The position numbers were made by a program, and so were the translations under genes. From Amycolatopsis thailandensis (GTDB lineage Bacteria; Actinomycetota; Actinomycetes; Mycobacteriales; Pseudonocardiaceae), in assembly GCF_002234405.1 (NCBI RefSeq), contig NZ_NMQT01000030.1, forward strand, positions 62,001-126,000: a stretch of 64,000 bases of DNA, given 5' to 3'. This document shows, piece after piece, positions 51,163-62,548 of this stretch (positions are counted from its first letter, which is position 1; each line of letters starts with the position of its first letter). The notes beneath the pieces are model-generated. The model did no database searches, was not told the origin of the DNA, and saw only the letters and a list, made by a program, of their open reading frames with translations.

Positions 51163-51849
51163 TCAGATGTTGAAGCCGGGGTGGGTCGCGAAAGCGTTGT
51201 CGATCACGAGGTTCCCGCGCTGGCGGGCTCGTTCACGCAACGCCGACGTCGTGCGGGCGCCCTGGGCGAAGAACCACCACAGGTAGAGCGCGCCGTACAT
51301 CCAGGCGCCCTCGTAGCCCCACGTGGAGTCGGCGCCGCTCTTGCCGGCGCCGAACACCGAACCCGCCGGGAAGTTCGCGTTGTGCGGTTTCCCGCCCTGA
51401 TGCCGCGATTCGTGGATCAACGTCTCCGCGCGGCCGGGAACGTCCTTGGAGTACCAGAAACCCAGGTACAACTCGATCCGGTCGTCGACGAACGCCCCTT
51501 TGAACGAGCGCGCGATGGCACTGCCGTCGCCACAGAGCGAACGGAGGTCGTCGCAGTTGTCGCGGACGTAGCGGCGCGCCCAGTTCAGCATCGCGCCGGA
51601 ATAGGCGTCGTTCTGGTAATCCTGCGCCGAATAGGTCAGCAGATAGCACGCGTTGAACGTCCGCGCGAGCGGCTTGTCGGTGTTGCACGCGTCTTCCCAG
51701 CCGAAGCCGTCGTCCCAGTAGTCCTTGTTGCCCGCGAAGCCGTAGGTGTTCCAGAAATAGTCGATGTAGGTCTGATTGCAGATCGAGGCGCCGTAGAAAT
51801 TGTCCCCGGTCACGTTCTTGTCAGGCACGGTGTAGCTGCAAGTGGCCAT
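51163..51849 (-). CDS. putative metallopeptidase-like protein with HESRH motif (228 aa)
   Basis: No family was recognised. The central AETLIHESRHQGGKPHN contains HExxH, the zinc site of gluzincin or metzincin peptidases, and a possible third ligand is the Glu of STWGYEGAWMYGALY about 30 residues later. Six Cys (CSYTV, ICNQTY, ACNTD, ACYLL, NCDDLRSLCG) could form disulphides, but there is no signal peptide. The protein is rich in Trp, Tyr and Asp. It follows the HEAT-repeat gene by 36 nt, so both should be one unit. Substrate unknown. Confidence 0.7.
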   Translation of the reverse strand: MATCSYTVPDKNVTGDNFYGASICNQTYIDYFWNTYGFAGNKDYWDDGFGWEDACNTDKPLARTFNACYLLTYSAQDYQNDAYSGAMLNWARRYVRDNCDDLRSLCGDGSAIARSFKGAFVDDRIELYLGFWYSKDVPGRAETLIHESRHQGGKPHNANFPAGSVFGAGKSGADSTWGYEGAWMYGALYLWWFFAQGARTTSALRERARQRGNLVIDNAFATHPGFNI

Positions 51850-51885
51850 CGGAGATCACCTGTCTGTAGAAGGAATTCGTTCGGT

Positions 51886-52599
51886 TCAGGAGGGCGGAGG
51901 CACGTCGTCGGTCTGCTTGTCCTTCACGTACCGGCCGCCGACGGCCTGCGGGACACCGCGGACGTCGACCCGCCGGATGTTCAGCAGGCGCTCGTCCTCG
52001 GTGCCGCTCAGCTCCTCGCGCACCCGGGCGGTGAGCTCGGTGTCACCGACCTCGGCGATGGCCTGGACCGCCGCGCGCCGCACGGTGAACACCTCGTGCC
52101 GGACCTGCCGCAGCAGCAGGTCCTTGGCCGCGCTGTCTCCGGCGGATGCCAGGCGTGCCAACGCTTCCACGGCGGTGGTGCGGATGATCACCTCTTCGCC
52201 GACGGTGCTGATCCCGTGTGCCGGGTCGTCGGAACGCTCCGGCGGGATCGGCTGGCGCAGCACGTTTTCGAGCGCCGGAACGGCGGCCGCGTGCCGCAGG
52301 TCGGTGAGCAGCTGGACCAGGCCCCAGCGCTCCAGGTACTGCTCCTCGGACAGGGCGTCGTACTGCTCGCCGAGGGCTGGGACGACGTCGTCCGCGCGCT
52401 CGCGAAGCCTGTCGAGGCTCCGCTGGTAATTGCGCTCGGCGTCCTCGCCGGACGCGGCCATGGTTTCGGCGGCCTGGGTCACCAGCTCGCCGATTTCGCT
52501 GTTCGAGAAGCTTCCCAGACCCGAACTTCCCGGGCCCGCTTCGAGGTTGTCACCACCCGGGCCCAAGGACGGGGTGTCGGGGTTGCGTGGGGTCGGCAT
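51886..52599 (-). CDS. HEAT-repeat protein (237 aa)
   Basis: A disordered start (PTPRNPDTPSLGPGGDN) leads into a mostly helical protein with at least three HEAT-like repeats at ~90-215: YLERWGLVQLLTDLRHAAAVPALENVL, EVIIRTTAVEALARLASAGDSAAKDLLL and FTVRRAAVQAIAEVGDTELTARVREEL. HEAT arrays form docking surfaces. The ATG at 52599 has GGAGAA eight nt upstream. Cotranscribed with the HESRH protein, for which it may be adaptor or regulator. Confidence 0.8.
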   Translation of the reverse strand: MPTPRNPDTPSLGPGGDNLEAGPGSSGLGSFSNSEIGELVTQAAETMAASGEDAERNYQRSLDRLRERADDVVPALGEQYDALSEEQYLERWGLVQLLTDLRHAAAVPALENVLRQPIPPERSDDPAHGISTVGEEVIIRTTAVEALARLASAGDSAAKDLLLRQVRHEVFTVRRAAVQAIAEVGDTELTARVREELSGTEDERLLNIRRVDVRGVPQAVGGRYVKDKQTDDVPPPS

Positions 52600-52789
52600 G
52601 AGGTTCTCCTTCGCATCGGCGGTGATGCTGACGGAAGGAAGGAACGCTACACCGGGCGGCAGATACCTGGATTTCGGAAAAATCGCCCCATCGGGCAGAA
52701 CGGGATTTTCACCGCGGGAATCCGAAAAGAATTTTGCTCACCGGAAACTGCGCGTTCGGCGAAAAGCCTTCACGGATTCCCGCTCGTGA

Positions 52790-53284
52790 TCAATGACGGA
52801 CGTCGATGACGACCCGGTTCGGCGAAGTCAGGGTGAACACGGTGACCGGCGTCCTGGACCGGACGCCGAGACCGATGGACAACGTGCCCTCGTAGTCACC
52901 GGTGACCGCGACCGCCATGACATTGTGGAGGTTCCGGGTCCGGAACTTCTGCGGTCCGGGATAGGTCGGATTCCCGGCGTCGTCGTGCGCGGCCGCCGGA
53001 GTCGCGGCGACAGCGATGAAGTATTCCCCGGTCAGCCACACGATCTCGCCCGAGCCGTCGGCGATCAGCTCGTCGACGAGGTCGTACCGGACGGCGGGCG
53101 CGGGCCCCGCGGTCAGGTCGAGCACGACCCGGTCGAAGCCGGGGTTCTGGCCGGTGCGAATCCCGGTCATCGTGGGGATCGCCTGGGCCGCGACGGAAGC
53201 GGGCGCTGCCGCGGTGATGGCGCCGGTGAGCATGAGGGTGGTGGCGGCGAGCGCCCCGAGCGCGCGCCGGAGAGTACCGGTCAT
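52790..53284 (-). CDS. secreted AMIN-like domain protein (164 aa)
   Basis: A signal peptide (MTGTLRRALGALAATTLMLTGAITAAAPASVAA) is followed by a beta-rich domain with GIRTGQNPGFDRVVLDLTAGPAPAVRYDLVDEL and TLSIGLGVRSRTPVTVFTLTSPNRVVIDVRH, the AMIN-like domain of actinobacterial cell-wall proteins. AMIN domains bind peptidoglycan-associated polymers. GGAGG lies 8 nt before the ATG at 53284. The 190-nt gap to the HEAT gene is AT-richer than average. Confidence 0.82.
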   Translation of the reverse strand: MTGTLRRALGALAATTLMLTGAITAAAPASVAAQAIPTMTGIRTGQNPGFDRVVLDLTAGPAPAVRYDLVDELIADGSGEIVWLTGEYFIAVAATPAAAHDDAGNPTYPGPQKFRTRNLHNVMAVAVTGDYEGTLSIGLGVRSRTPVTVFTLTSPNRVVIDVRH

Positions 53285-53362
53285 GACGATGACCTCCTGC
53301 CGGAGAGTTGGTTCCGGAAAGACGTCCGTCGTGGCGCGGAGGTTGTATTCTTCGCTCGATCG

Positions 53363-53767
53363 TTACTGATCGCCGAATTGACGTCGAGCGATCTCGAAGT
53401 CCACTGGAAAAGGGTTTCTCACTCGCTGGGCGAGCGAACGCATGTAGTGGAGATCGCTTTTCGCGGACGCGATGAGATGTGTGAATCTCCGGTCCTCGTC
53501 CCGGTGGCTGTCGTCCTGTGAGCCGAGCAGAATCGCTGTGCCGCCCACGATTCCGGTGCACAGCGCGGGTTCTCCGGTGTAGTCGCTGAATTCCTTCGGC
53601 AGGAAGCCGCCGGTGCTTCGGAACGCCTTGGCGACGACGGACCACGCGGACGGGGAGCAATCCGGTCCGGCGATCTCGCCGTTGCCGCTGTGTGCCGGAA
53701 CTTCGGACGCGAGGAGCCGGCCGCCGATGGCGACCGCTGTGACGTGGTCACATCCGTGGTACGGCAT
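53363..53767 (-). CDS. hypothetical protein (134 aa)
   Basis: No domain was recognised. The frame starts MPYHGCDHVTAVAIGGRLLASEVPAHSG, contains FLPKEFSDYTGEPALCTGIVGGTAILLGSQDD, and ends KSDLHYMRSLAQRVRNPFPVDFEIARRQFGDQ. Amino-acid composition is that of a real cytoplasmic protein, but base composition is lower in GC than the neighbours. The start at 53767 has no good shine-dalgarno. It diverges from the gene at 54038 across a 270-nt gap with a 16-bp palindrome. Confidence 0.55.
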   Translation of the reverse strand: MPYHGCDHVTAVAIGGRLLASEVPAHSGNGEIAGPDCSPSAWSVVAKAFRSTGGFLPKEFSDYTGEPALCTGIVGGTAILLGSQDDSHRDEDRRFTHLIASAKSDLHYMRSLAQRVRNPFPVDFEIARRQFGDQ

Positions 53768-53872
53768 CGCGCCGTGGTTCGGGCCGATGCGCGGGAACGT
53801 TACTACGGCTGACTCTCATGTCATAGAAGCTCTGATCAACTTCGTGTGCTCCTTGCCGGATCGTTCGTGGAT

Positions 53873-53888
53873 GGTGTACTAGTACACC
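53873..53888. promoter_or_regulatory. 16-bp perfect palindrome between divergent unknown genes
   Basis: GGTGTACTAGTACACC is an exact palindrome in the 270-nt gap between the divergent genes starting at 53767 and 54038. Its TGTAC half-sites look like a GntR- or TetR-type operator. No regulator gene lies next to it. Confidence 0.45.
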
Positions 53889-54037
53889 GTAGGCGCGATG
53901 ATTGGCGACAGCTTTCATCGCCTCTGACCTTCAGGGACAGGAGAAGTTCTTGGCCTCAAGAACGGGCTCTCGGATTTTGGTCATTGTCCTGTCGCACCGC
54001 GAATTGTCGATCACTGCCGCGAATAGTGGAGGACTTC

Positions 54038-54862
54038 ATGGTGATCCAACTGGAGAGAGACTGCGTTGGATATCCGGCGACCACACCGATAAGTGATACT
54101 TGGCGTCGGGAGACGAGTGACGAGCTGCCCGCTCGTCTGGCAAGGAACCTGGCGATGCTCTCCGGTGCGGAGAAGGCTTGGAGACCCTACGTCGAGATCG
54201 CGCAGGCCTCGCCGGCTGAGCCTCGAACTGCCCGTCGCCGGACACCCTCCGCTGGAGCACAGTCGATGTTCTTGGAACGCCTCATGGTGATCGTGGAGAT
54301 GCGGCGCAGAGTTGCATATCGCAGGCTGACGGTGCGGAACGTCATCGCTTGTGAAAACGGGGTCGGCGGCTACGCGACGAGGGCTCTGACCGGGTGGTCC
54401 GGCGATATGCAGGCCATTCCCGTCAAAGCGATCTTCGGTTGCTGTGTGGAGGCCGCGCCGGGCGGCCGCCCTGGGGACCCGCCGGCCGTGGACCTGCGCT
54501 TTCCGGAACCACTGCGAAAAGGGGAGCGTCACGAGTTCGTTTCCCTCGCGTGCGACGAAGATCTCGACGCGGAACGACACTGGATCAATGTCGCCGTCGA
54601 CTATGGCGGGATCGCGCCGAGCGTGGTCGACAGTGAGGGCAGAGTGATCCGAGGGCTGAGCGTTAGTGTCACCTTCGACGACTGTGTCCCCGAGGCCTGC
54701 TGGTGGTACGCGGAACAAGACGAGCGAGAGCGTATGGTCTCCCCTCCTGTCGGAGATGGACGTCTTCTCGAGATCCGGCGAGGAGCCGTGGAGCACACTT
54801 TCGTGGGTACCTGTCGACCACAAAAGGAATACGGCATCGCGTTCCGCTGGGCCCGGTCCTGA
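54038..54862 (+). CDS. hypothetical protein (274 aa)
   Basis: The ATG at 54038 is chosen because GGAGG lies 6 nt before it; the open frame continues further upstream but without protein-like sequence. The N-terminal ~110 residues are helical and basic (RRETSDELPARLARNLAMLSGAEKAWRPYVEIAQ). The C-terminal ~150 look like a beta sandwich (HEFVSLACDEDLDAERHWINVAVDYGGIAP, GLSVSVTFDDCVPEACWWYAEQDE), as in actinobacterial proteins of unknown role. GC is lower than the window average at the 5' end, perhaps acquired DNA. Confidence 0.65.
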   Translation: MVIQLERDCVGYPATTPISDTWRRETSDELPARLARNLAMLSGAEKAWRPYVEIAQASPAEPRTARRRTPSAGAQSMFLERLMVIVEMRRRVAYRRLTVRNVIACENGVGGYATRALTGWSGDMQAIPVKAIFGCCVEAAPGGRPGDPPAVDLRFPEPLRKGERHEFVSLACDEDLDAERHWINVAVDYGGIAPSVVDSEGRVIRGLSVSVTFDDCVPEACWWYAEQDERERMVSPPVGDGRLLEIRRGAVEHTFVGTCRPQKEYGIAFRWARS

Positions 54863-54912
54863 ACGAAGGGGCCGCCCAGCGAAGGGCAGCACCGTTCGGA
54901 AAGGCCGTCAGC

Positions 54913-55590
54913 TCACCATCCGCGTTCGCGCCACTCCGCGAGGTGTCCCCGCTGCTCGCCCAGCGTCGAGTCGTCCCCGTGCCCCGGGTAGAACCACGTC
55001 TCGTCCGGCAGCTCGTCGAAGATCCGCGACGAGACATCGTCCAGCAGCGAAGTGAAATCCGAAGGCGAACCGGTCTTCCCGACACCGCCTGGGAAGAGCG
55101 AGTCGCCGGTGAACAGGTGCGGGTGTCCCGCCGGGTCGCGGTACAGCAACGCGATCGAGCCGGGGGTGTGGCCGCGCAGGTGAATCACCTCGAGGACGAC
55201 CTGCCCGACCTTGAGTGTGTCGCCGTGTTCGACGAGGAAGTCCGGCGGGATCGGCAGCGGTTCGGCGTCGAGCGGGTGGGCGGCGGTGTTCGAGCCGTTC
55301 GCGCCGGCGACGGCGCCGAGGGCCTGCCAGTGGTCCTGGTGCTGATGGGTGGTCACGACGGTCCTCAGCGCGGGACGGTCGGGGCCGTGGCCGATGAGGT
55401 CGGAGATGCGTTCCGGATCGTTCGCGGCGTCGATCAGCAGCGCCTCGTTCTCGGCGCGGCAGACGAGCAGATAGGCGTTGTTGTCCATCGGACCGACCGA
55501 CAGCTTCGTGATGGTGAGCGCGTCCAGGGTGCGACGGGTGGCGTCTCCGCCGGGTTCGACGTGCCCGGTGTAGGTCTCGACGATGTTCAC
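54913..55590 (-). CDS. MBL-fold metallo-hydrolase (Rv1637c-like, glyoxalase II type)
   Basis: The 225-residue protein has the metallo-beta-lactamase motifs: TTHQHQDHWQAL (HxHxDH), HLRGHTPGSIALLY, HLFTGDSLFPGGVGKTG and FYPGHGDDSTL, each giving His or Asp zinc ligands. This is the hydroxyacylglutathione/mycothiol hydrolase-like type. Rv1637c occupies the same place next to uvrA in M. tuberculosis, so the pair is ancestral. The GTG at 55590 is 7 nt after TACCGT (55598-55603 on this strand), probably leaderless. Confidence 0.9.
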   Translation of the reverse strand: MNIVETYTGHVEPGGDATRRTLDALTITKLSVGPMDNNAYLLVCRAENEALLIDAANDPERISDLIGHGPDRPALRTVVTTHQHQDHWQALGAVAGANGSNTAAHPLDAEPLPIPPDFLVEHGDTLKVGQVVLEVIHLRGHTPGSIALLYRDPAGHPHLFTGDSLFPGGVGKTGSPSDFTSLLDDVSSRIFDELPDETWFYPGHGDDSTLGEQRGHLAEWRERGW

Positions 55591-55697
55591 GGTGCACACG
55601 GTAGTCGTTCCCCTGCAATCGGTTCCACCCGCACAGGCGCCGCACAGGGTCAGGCCGTAGGCTCGCGTCGCCCCGCCAGCCGAACCACAGGACACCC

Positions 55698-56921
55698 GTG
55701 CCCGACGCCTCACCGCGCACCCCGCGCAAGATCAGCTGGGACGTCCTTCGCGTTGTCGCCGTCTTCGCGGTCATGCTCGGGCATGTCACTCATCAGGGTG
55801 CTCTCCTGCACCCGGAACTGGTGGGGTACCCCTTCCGGGTGACCGCCCAGTTCGGAGCCGCCATCCTTTTGGTGATCTCCGCCTTCTTCGTGTGCGCGAG
55901 CCTTCGAAAGGGTGAACCTCGGCGGTGGCTGTGGAACCGGGTGGCGCGGCTGGTGCCCGCGTACCTGGTGGCGGTGACAGTCACCTACGTCGTCGCCCGG
56001 TACGCGACGATCCGGTTCAGCGGCCTGCCGTTCCCGCCCGGCCTCTCCGGATTCCTGTTCGGCGTTCCGCAGGGGCCGCCGACCGATCCCTCGCCCTGGT
56101 ACATCCCCACCGGCGCCGATCTGCTCGCCAACCTGGGCATGGTCCAGGAATGGGGCTGGCGGTACGAACTCTTCTACTACCTCGACGGCGCCTACTGGAC
56201 GCTGCCGGTCCAGCTCGTCGCGTTCACCGCCGCGGCCCTGCTGTGGCCCCGTCGCTGGCGCACCCACCGGCTCACCGTCGGGCTGCTCTGGGCGCTGATC
56301 CTGGTGCCGCTCTTCCTGCGGTTCGTCGTGTTCGACCCGGTCTCCACGCCGAAGCTCGTCGAGACCTTCTACTACGGTTTGGGCCTGCATCGCGTGCACG
56401 TCTTCGCCATCGGGATCGCGATCTGGCTGTGGGCGAAACGACGGCTGGCGCACTGGCACCTCGCGCTCTTCGTGATCGCCGCCTGCGCCGCGCAGGACCT
56501 GCAGGTCTTCCCGTTCCACCAGGCCCTGCCCAACGATCCGGAGCGCTGGCCGTCGCTCGTCGGGTTCGCGATCATGCTGCTGCTGGTGTGCCTGGCCGCG
56601 CGCGGGCCGGACTGGCGGCTCCCCGGCCTCTCCAGGATCGCCCCGGCTGTCACCTGGCTCGCGGGCATCTCGTATGGTCTTTATCTGGTGCACCAGGAAC
56701 TCGGATACATCCTGGCCCGTGCCCTGCTGAACGTCGGCGTCCCCGGCTGGCTTCGTCTCCCGCTCGTGCTGGCCGCCGCCGTCCTGGGGGGCTGGGCGAT
56801 CACCGCGGGCGTGGAGCGGCCGGTCCACCGGTGGCTCACCGCTCGCCGGGATCGACGCGATAAGCCTGGAAAACCGCAGTTCAGAGACTCAGAACCAGTT
56901 TCTGTCGGTGGTGCCTCGTAG
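55698..56921 (+). CDS. acyltransferase 3 family membrane protein
   Basis: The 407-residue protein has about ten membrane helices and the acyltransferase-3 features: ISWDVLRVVAVFAVMLGHVTHQG with the catalytic-type His at the first helix, FFVCASLRKGEPRRWLWNRVARLVPAYLVAV, and SYGLYLVHQELGYILARALL near the end. The family O-acylates surface glycans, peptidoglycan or antibiotics. GTG at 55698. It lies between the divergent MBL gene and uvrA; the last ~25 residues are polar. Confidence 0.88.
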   Translation: MPDASPRTPRKISWDVLRVVAVFAVMLGHVTHQGALLHPELVGYPFRVTAQFGAAILLVISAFFVCASLRKGEPRRWLWNRVARLVPAYLVAVTVTYVVARYATIRFSGLPFPPGLSGFLFGVPQGPPTDPSPWYIPTGADLLANLGMVQEWGWRYELFYYLDGAYWTLPVQLVAFTAAALLWPRRWRTHRLTVGLLWALILVPLFLRFVVFDPVSTPKLVETFYYGLGLHRVHVFAIGIAIWLWAKRRLAHWHLALFVIAACAAQDLQVFPFHQALPNDPERWPSLVGFAIMLLLVCLAARGPDWRLPGLSRIAPAVTWLAGISYGLYLVHQELGYILARALLNVGVPGWLRLPLVLAAAVLGGWAITAGVERPVHRWLTARRDRRDKPGKPQFRDSEPVSVGGAS

Positions 56922-56998
56922 CATGGATGCGGCCGCCCGTGCAGCTATCGACCGGGCCGGCGACCGCAGCTGAGAATGAAACCTGAAGGGACCCTGGC

Positions 56999-59854
<2,856 letters not shown>

Positions 59855-59865
59855 GGTCACCAAGT

Positions 59866-59918
59866 GCAATGAAGGGGCCTTTCATAGCAAAATTTGCTAT
59901 GAAAGGCCCCTTCATTGC
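59866..59918 (+). terminator. 26-bp perfect hairpin after uvrA
   Basis: Arms 59866-59891 and 59893-59918 (core GCAATGAAGGGGCCTTTCAT) are exact complements around one base, 11 nt after the uvrA stop. The convergent lipoprotein gene ends 10 nt beyond, so it can serve both. It shares the ATGAAGGGGCC sequence with the hairpin at 23706. Confidence 0.75.
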
Positions 59919-59927
59919 GCGCGCGGA

Positions 59928-60563
59928 CTAGCCCTTCCCCGTGGTCCGGTCCAAGACGGGCGAAGCGGGCCCGTAGTAGAAGGCGCGCAGCCGGTACGAG
60001 GCGCCTTCCTCGCCCGGCATCGAGGCGAGCCCGGCCGACGTCGTCCCCGGATCCGACATCTCGATCGGCACGAAACCGTCCGTGCCGGGTTTCTCGATCT
60101 CCACGAGGAAACCGTCCTCGTCGCTGGAGCGGTCCGCCCAGCTGAACCGCACCATCGCCTCCGGCGCGGGCTCGGCCCGGAACGACGCCGGAGCGGCCGA
60201 GCGATCGCCCGCCCGCAAGGACACGGGAGGTCCGGACGAGGCCGGGGTGGCGACTCCGGAAACCGTGACAGCGTCCGACACGGCGCCGTAGAAGGGCCGG
60301 ATCCGGTAGTAGAACCGCGTTTCCGGCATCAGATCCGGATGCCGGTAGGTCGTCTGCCGAGGCGGCACGAACCGCAGGATCGTGTACTCACCGTGCGGAT
60401 CGGTGGTGTATTCGACGATCCTGCCCGCGACGTCCGGATCGTCGTCCGGCCAGCTCAGGTCGACGTTCACCGGATCGGTCAGCGTCGCGGTGAAACCGGG
60501 TTCCGCACCGCATCCCGACACGAAAGCGACCGCCAGCAGAACGGCCGCGAGTTTCCTTGGCAC
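59928..60563 (-). CDS. lipoprotein with two fibronectin type III-like domains
   Basis: The N-terminus MPRKLAAVLLAVAFVSGC is a lipoprotein signal with Cys18 as the modified residue. Two beta-sandwich units follow (~24-110 and ~120-205): VNVDLSWPDDDPDVAGRIVEYTT...RFYYRIRPFYG and MVRFSWADRSSDEDGFLVEIEK...YRLRAFYYG, the Fn3 pattern with Trp and Tyr. It is anchored outside and probably binds another surface molecule. It diverges from the sigma-factor operon. Confidence 0.85.
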   Translation of the reverse strand: MPRKLAAVLLAVAFVSGCGAEPGFTATLTDPVNVDLSWPDDDPDVAGRIVEYTTDPHGEYTILRFVPPRQTTYRHPDLMPETRFYYRIRPFYGAVSDAVTVSGVATPASSGPPVSLRAGDRSAAPASFRAEPAPEAMVRFSWADRSSDEDGFLVEIEKPGTDGFVPIEMSDPGTTSAGLASMPGEEGASYRLRAFYYGPASPVLDRTTGKG

Positions 60564-60647
60564 GCCTCGTCCCTCCCGGGAATCAGGCGGCGGCGGGATC
60601 CGGAGGCGTCAGCATACGAGCGCGTCCGGTGATCGACAAGACCCGGT

Positions 60648-60675
60648 TGAACCGCGGCCCCGCGCGGTCCGTGTG
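60648..60675 (+). promoter_or_regulatory. SigL-type ECF promoter of the sigma operon
   Basis: TGAACC (60648-60653) and CGTGTG (60670-60675) are 16 nt apart, matching the M. tuberculosis SigL consensus TGAACC-N16/17-CGTGTx. It lies 147 nt before the sigma gene start at 60823, so the operon is probably autoregulated, as sigL-rslA is. Confidence 0.65.
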
Positions 60676-60822
60676 GGAGGCAAGAGGAGGCGGCCATGGA
60701 GAACCGAGGAGAGGCCGGTGCCGATGCACAGTTCGATCGCGGCGCGCGCCGAACGATCCACTCTGCCCCTGCGGGTTGCAGTACTGTCCTCGCCGACCCA
60801 GAAGACCGTCGGGAGGACGCGA

Positions 60823-61374
60823 GTGGCGATCGGAGGCTGGCGGCCCAAAAAGGCCAAAGGCGAGGACTTGGTCCGGCACTTGTACGCCGAACACGGGCGA
60901 AGCCTGCTGGCGTACGCGACAAGGCTGACCGGGGACCGCGCGGCCGCGGAGGACGTCGTGCAGGAGACCTTGGTGCGGGCGTGGAAACACGCCGAAGACC
61001 TGGAGAACGACGCGAAGGGATCGGTGCGGGGCTGGCTGCTCACGGTCGCCCGGAACATCATCACCGACCGCGCGCGGGCCAGGGCGGCGCGGCCGCCGGA
61101 AGTGCCGGAGCCCGAAGAGGGAGCGCCGACCCCGGCGGTGGAACGGGACCACGCGCAGAGCGTGGTGGACTCCATGGCCGTGCTCGGCGCGATGGACGGT
61201 CTTTCCCCGGAACATCGTGACGTCCTGGTGGAGATCTACTACCGGGGCCGGACGGTGGCCGAAGCGGCGCAGTCCCTGGGCGTGGCCCCGGGTACCGTTA
61301 AGTCGAGATCTTATTACGCGTTACGGGCGCTCAGAGCCGTGATGTCGGGACCAGGGAAGGAGGTAGCGCGATGA
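60823..61374 (+). CDS. ECF sigma factor, SigL-like
   Basis: The 183-residue protein has sigma region 2 (LVRHLYAEHGRSLLAYATRLTGDRAAAEDVVQETLVRAWKH) and region 4 (LSPEHRDVLVEIYYRGRTVAEAAQSLGVAPGTVKSRSYYALRALR). It closely resembles M. tuberculosis SigL in these parts. The GTG at 60823 has GGGAGG six nt upstream; the longer frame upstream is not sigma-like. The stop overlaps the anti-sigma ATG as ATGA. SigL controls envelope genes and thiol-responsive functions. Confidence 0.9.
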   Translation: MAIGGWRPKKAKGEDLVRHLYAEHGRSLLAYATRLTGDRAAAEDVVQETLVRAWKHAEDLENDAKGSVRGWLLTVARNIITDRARARAARPPEVPEPEEGAPTPAVERDHAQSVVDSMAVLGAMDGLSPEHRDVLVEIYYRGRTVAEAAQSLGVAPGTVKSRSYYALRALRAVMSGPGKEVAR

Positions 61375-62081
61375 GTGCGGTGGGACACGACCAGGGCCAG
61401 CTCGCCGCCTACGTCCTCGGCGGGCTCACGGCGGCGGAAGCGGCCACGTTCGAGACGCATCTCGCGAGCTGCCCCGCGTGCCGGCGTGAGGTGCGCGAGC
61501 TCTCGGAACTGCGGTATCACCTCGACGAGGTTCCGCCGGAGGCGTTCCTCGAAGGACCTCCCGACGGCGGCGACCTGCTTTTGCAGCGCACGCTCCGCCA
61601 GGTTCGCGAAGAAGAAGGCACCCAGGAGCGCAAACCGCGACGGGTCCTGGCTTTGGCCGGCGCGGCCGTGCTGGTCGTCGTGGCGCTGGGCGCGGGTGTG
61701 CTGGTCGGGCGGCAGACGTCGCCCGAACCGTCGACGGTGGCCTTGCCGGTGCCGACGGCGACCGCCCCGGTCCCCGGCACCCGCGACATCGCGGCGACCA
61801 ACCGGGAAACGGGTGTGCAACTGGCGGTCCGGGTGGCCCCGGCGATGGGCTGGGTCCGGCTCCACGCGAAGGCGGAAGGTGTCCGAGCGGGCGAGAAATG
61901 CCAGCTCGTCGTGGTGACCAAGAGCGGCGAGCGGGTCAACGCGGGCAGCTGGCTGGTTTCCGCGAAGGGCGAACGCGAGGGCACCGGGATCGACGGTTCG
62001 GCGCTGGTCGCCCCGGACGACGTGGCTTCGGTCGACGTCGTGACCATGGACGGCCGGAACCTGGTGTCGGCGCGGGTATGA
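61371..62081 (+). CDS. zinc (ZAS) anti-sigma factor, RslA-like
   Basis: The 236-residue protein has the ZAS motif GHDQGQLAAYVLGGL...HLASCPACR (HxxxCxxC) in the first 45 residues, which binds the sigma factor and releases it on thiol oxidation. One membrane helix lies at ~88-112 (RVLALAGAAVLVVVALGAGVLVG). The external part (~125-236; WVRLHAKAEGVRAGEKCQLVVVTKSGERVNAGSW) is beta-rich, as in RslA. Overlaps both neighbours by ATGA. Confidence 0.92.
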   Translation: MSAVGHDQGQLAAYVLGGLTAAEAATFETHLASCPACRREVRELSELRYHLDEVPPEAFLEGPPDGGDLLLQRTLRQVREEEGTQERKPRRVLALAGAAVLVVVALGAGVLVGRQTSPEPSTVALPVPTATAPVPGTRDIAATNRETGVQLAVRVAPAMGWVRLHAKAEGVRAGEKCQLVVVTKSGERVNAGSWLVSAKGEREGTGIDGSALVAPDDVASVDVVTMDGRNLVSARV

Positions 62082-62539
62082 CGGGCTCGCTCACGGGTCG
62101 CGGAGGCGGTTGGTACCGCTTCCGCGACACGTGGGTGCTTCCCGCCTCGCCCAAGGCGGTCTTCGACGCCGTCGTCGACCTCGCCGCGTATCCGCTGTGG
62201 TGGCGCGATGTCCGTTCGGTCAGCAAGGTCGACGAGGACACCGCCGAACTCGTCTGCCGGTCCAGGCTGCCGTACGCGCTGACCGTCCGGATGCATCGCG
62301 ACCGTCAGGACGAGCACGAGGGCCGGGTGCGGGTCCTGCTCAGCGGCGATCTCGAAGGGATGCTGGCGGGCGTCCTGACCTCGGTGGGTGACGGCACCCT
62401 CCTGGAGATCACGCAGGAGGTCGAGGCCCGGAAACCGTTGCTGCGCAAGCTCGATCGCATCGCCAGGCCGGTCTTCCGGATCAACCACGCGCTCATGATG
62501 AGACGGGGACAACACGGCTTGCGGGGGTATCTCGCCTAG
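62078..62539 (+). CDS. SRPBCC (polyketide cyclase/START-like) protein (153 aa)
   Basis: The protein has the helix-grip SRPBCC fold: YRFRDTWVLPASPKAVFDAVVDLAAYPLWWRDVRSVSKVDEDTAELVCRSRLPYALTVRM and a C-terminal long helix (RKPLLRKLDRIARPVFRINHALMMRRG). It binds hydrophobic ligands; ligand unknown. ATG at 62078 overlaps the anti-sigma stop as ATGA, placing it as third gene of the sigma operon and a likely SigL target. Confidence 0.85.
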   Translation: MTGSLTGRGGGWYRFRDTWVLPASPKAVFDAVVDLAAYPLWWRDVRSVSKVDEDTAELVCRSRLPYALTVRMHRDRQDEHEGRVRVLLSGDLEGMLAGVLTSVGDGTLLEITQEVEARKPLLRKLDRIARPVFRINHALMMRRGQHGLRGYLA

Positions 62540-62548
62540 GCTCGGGCC

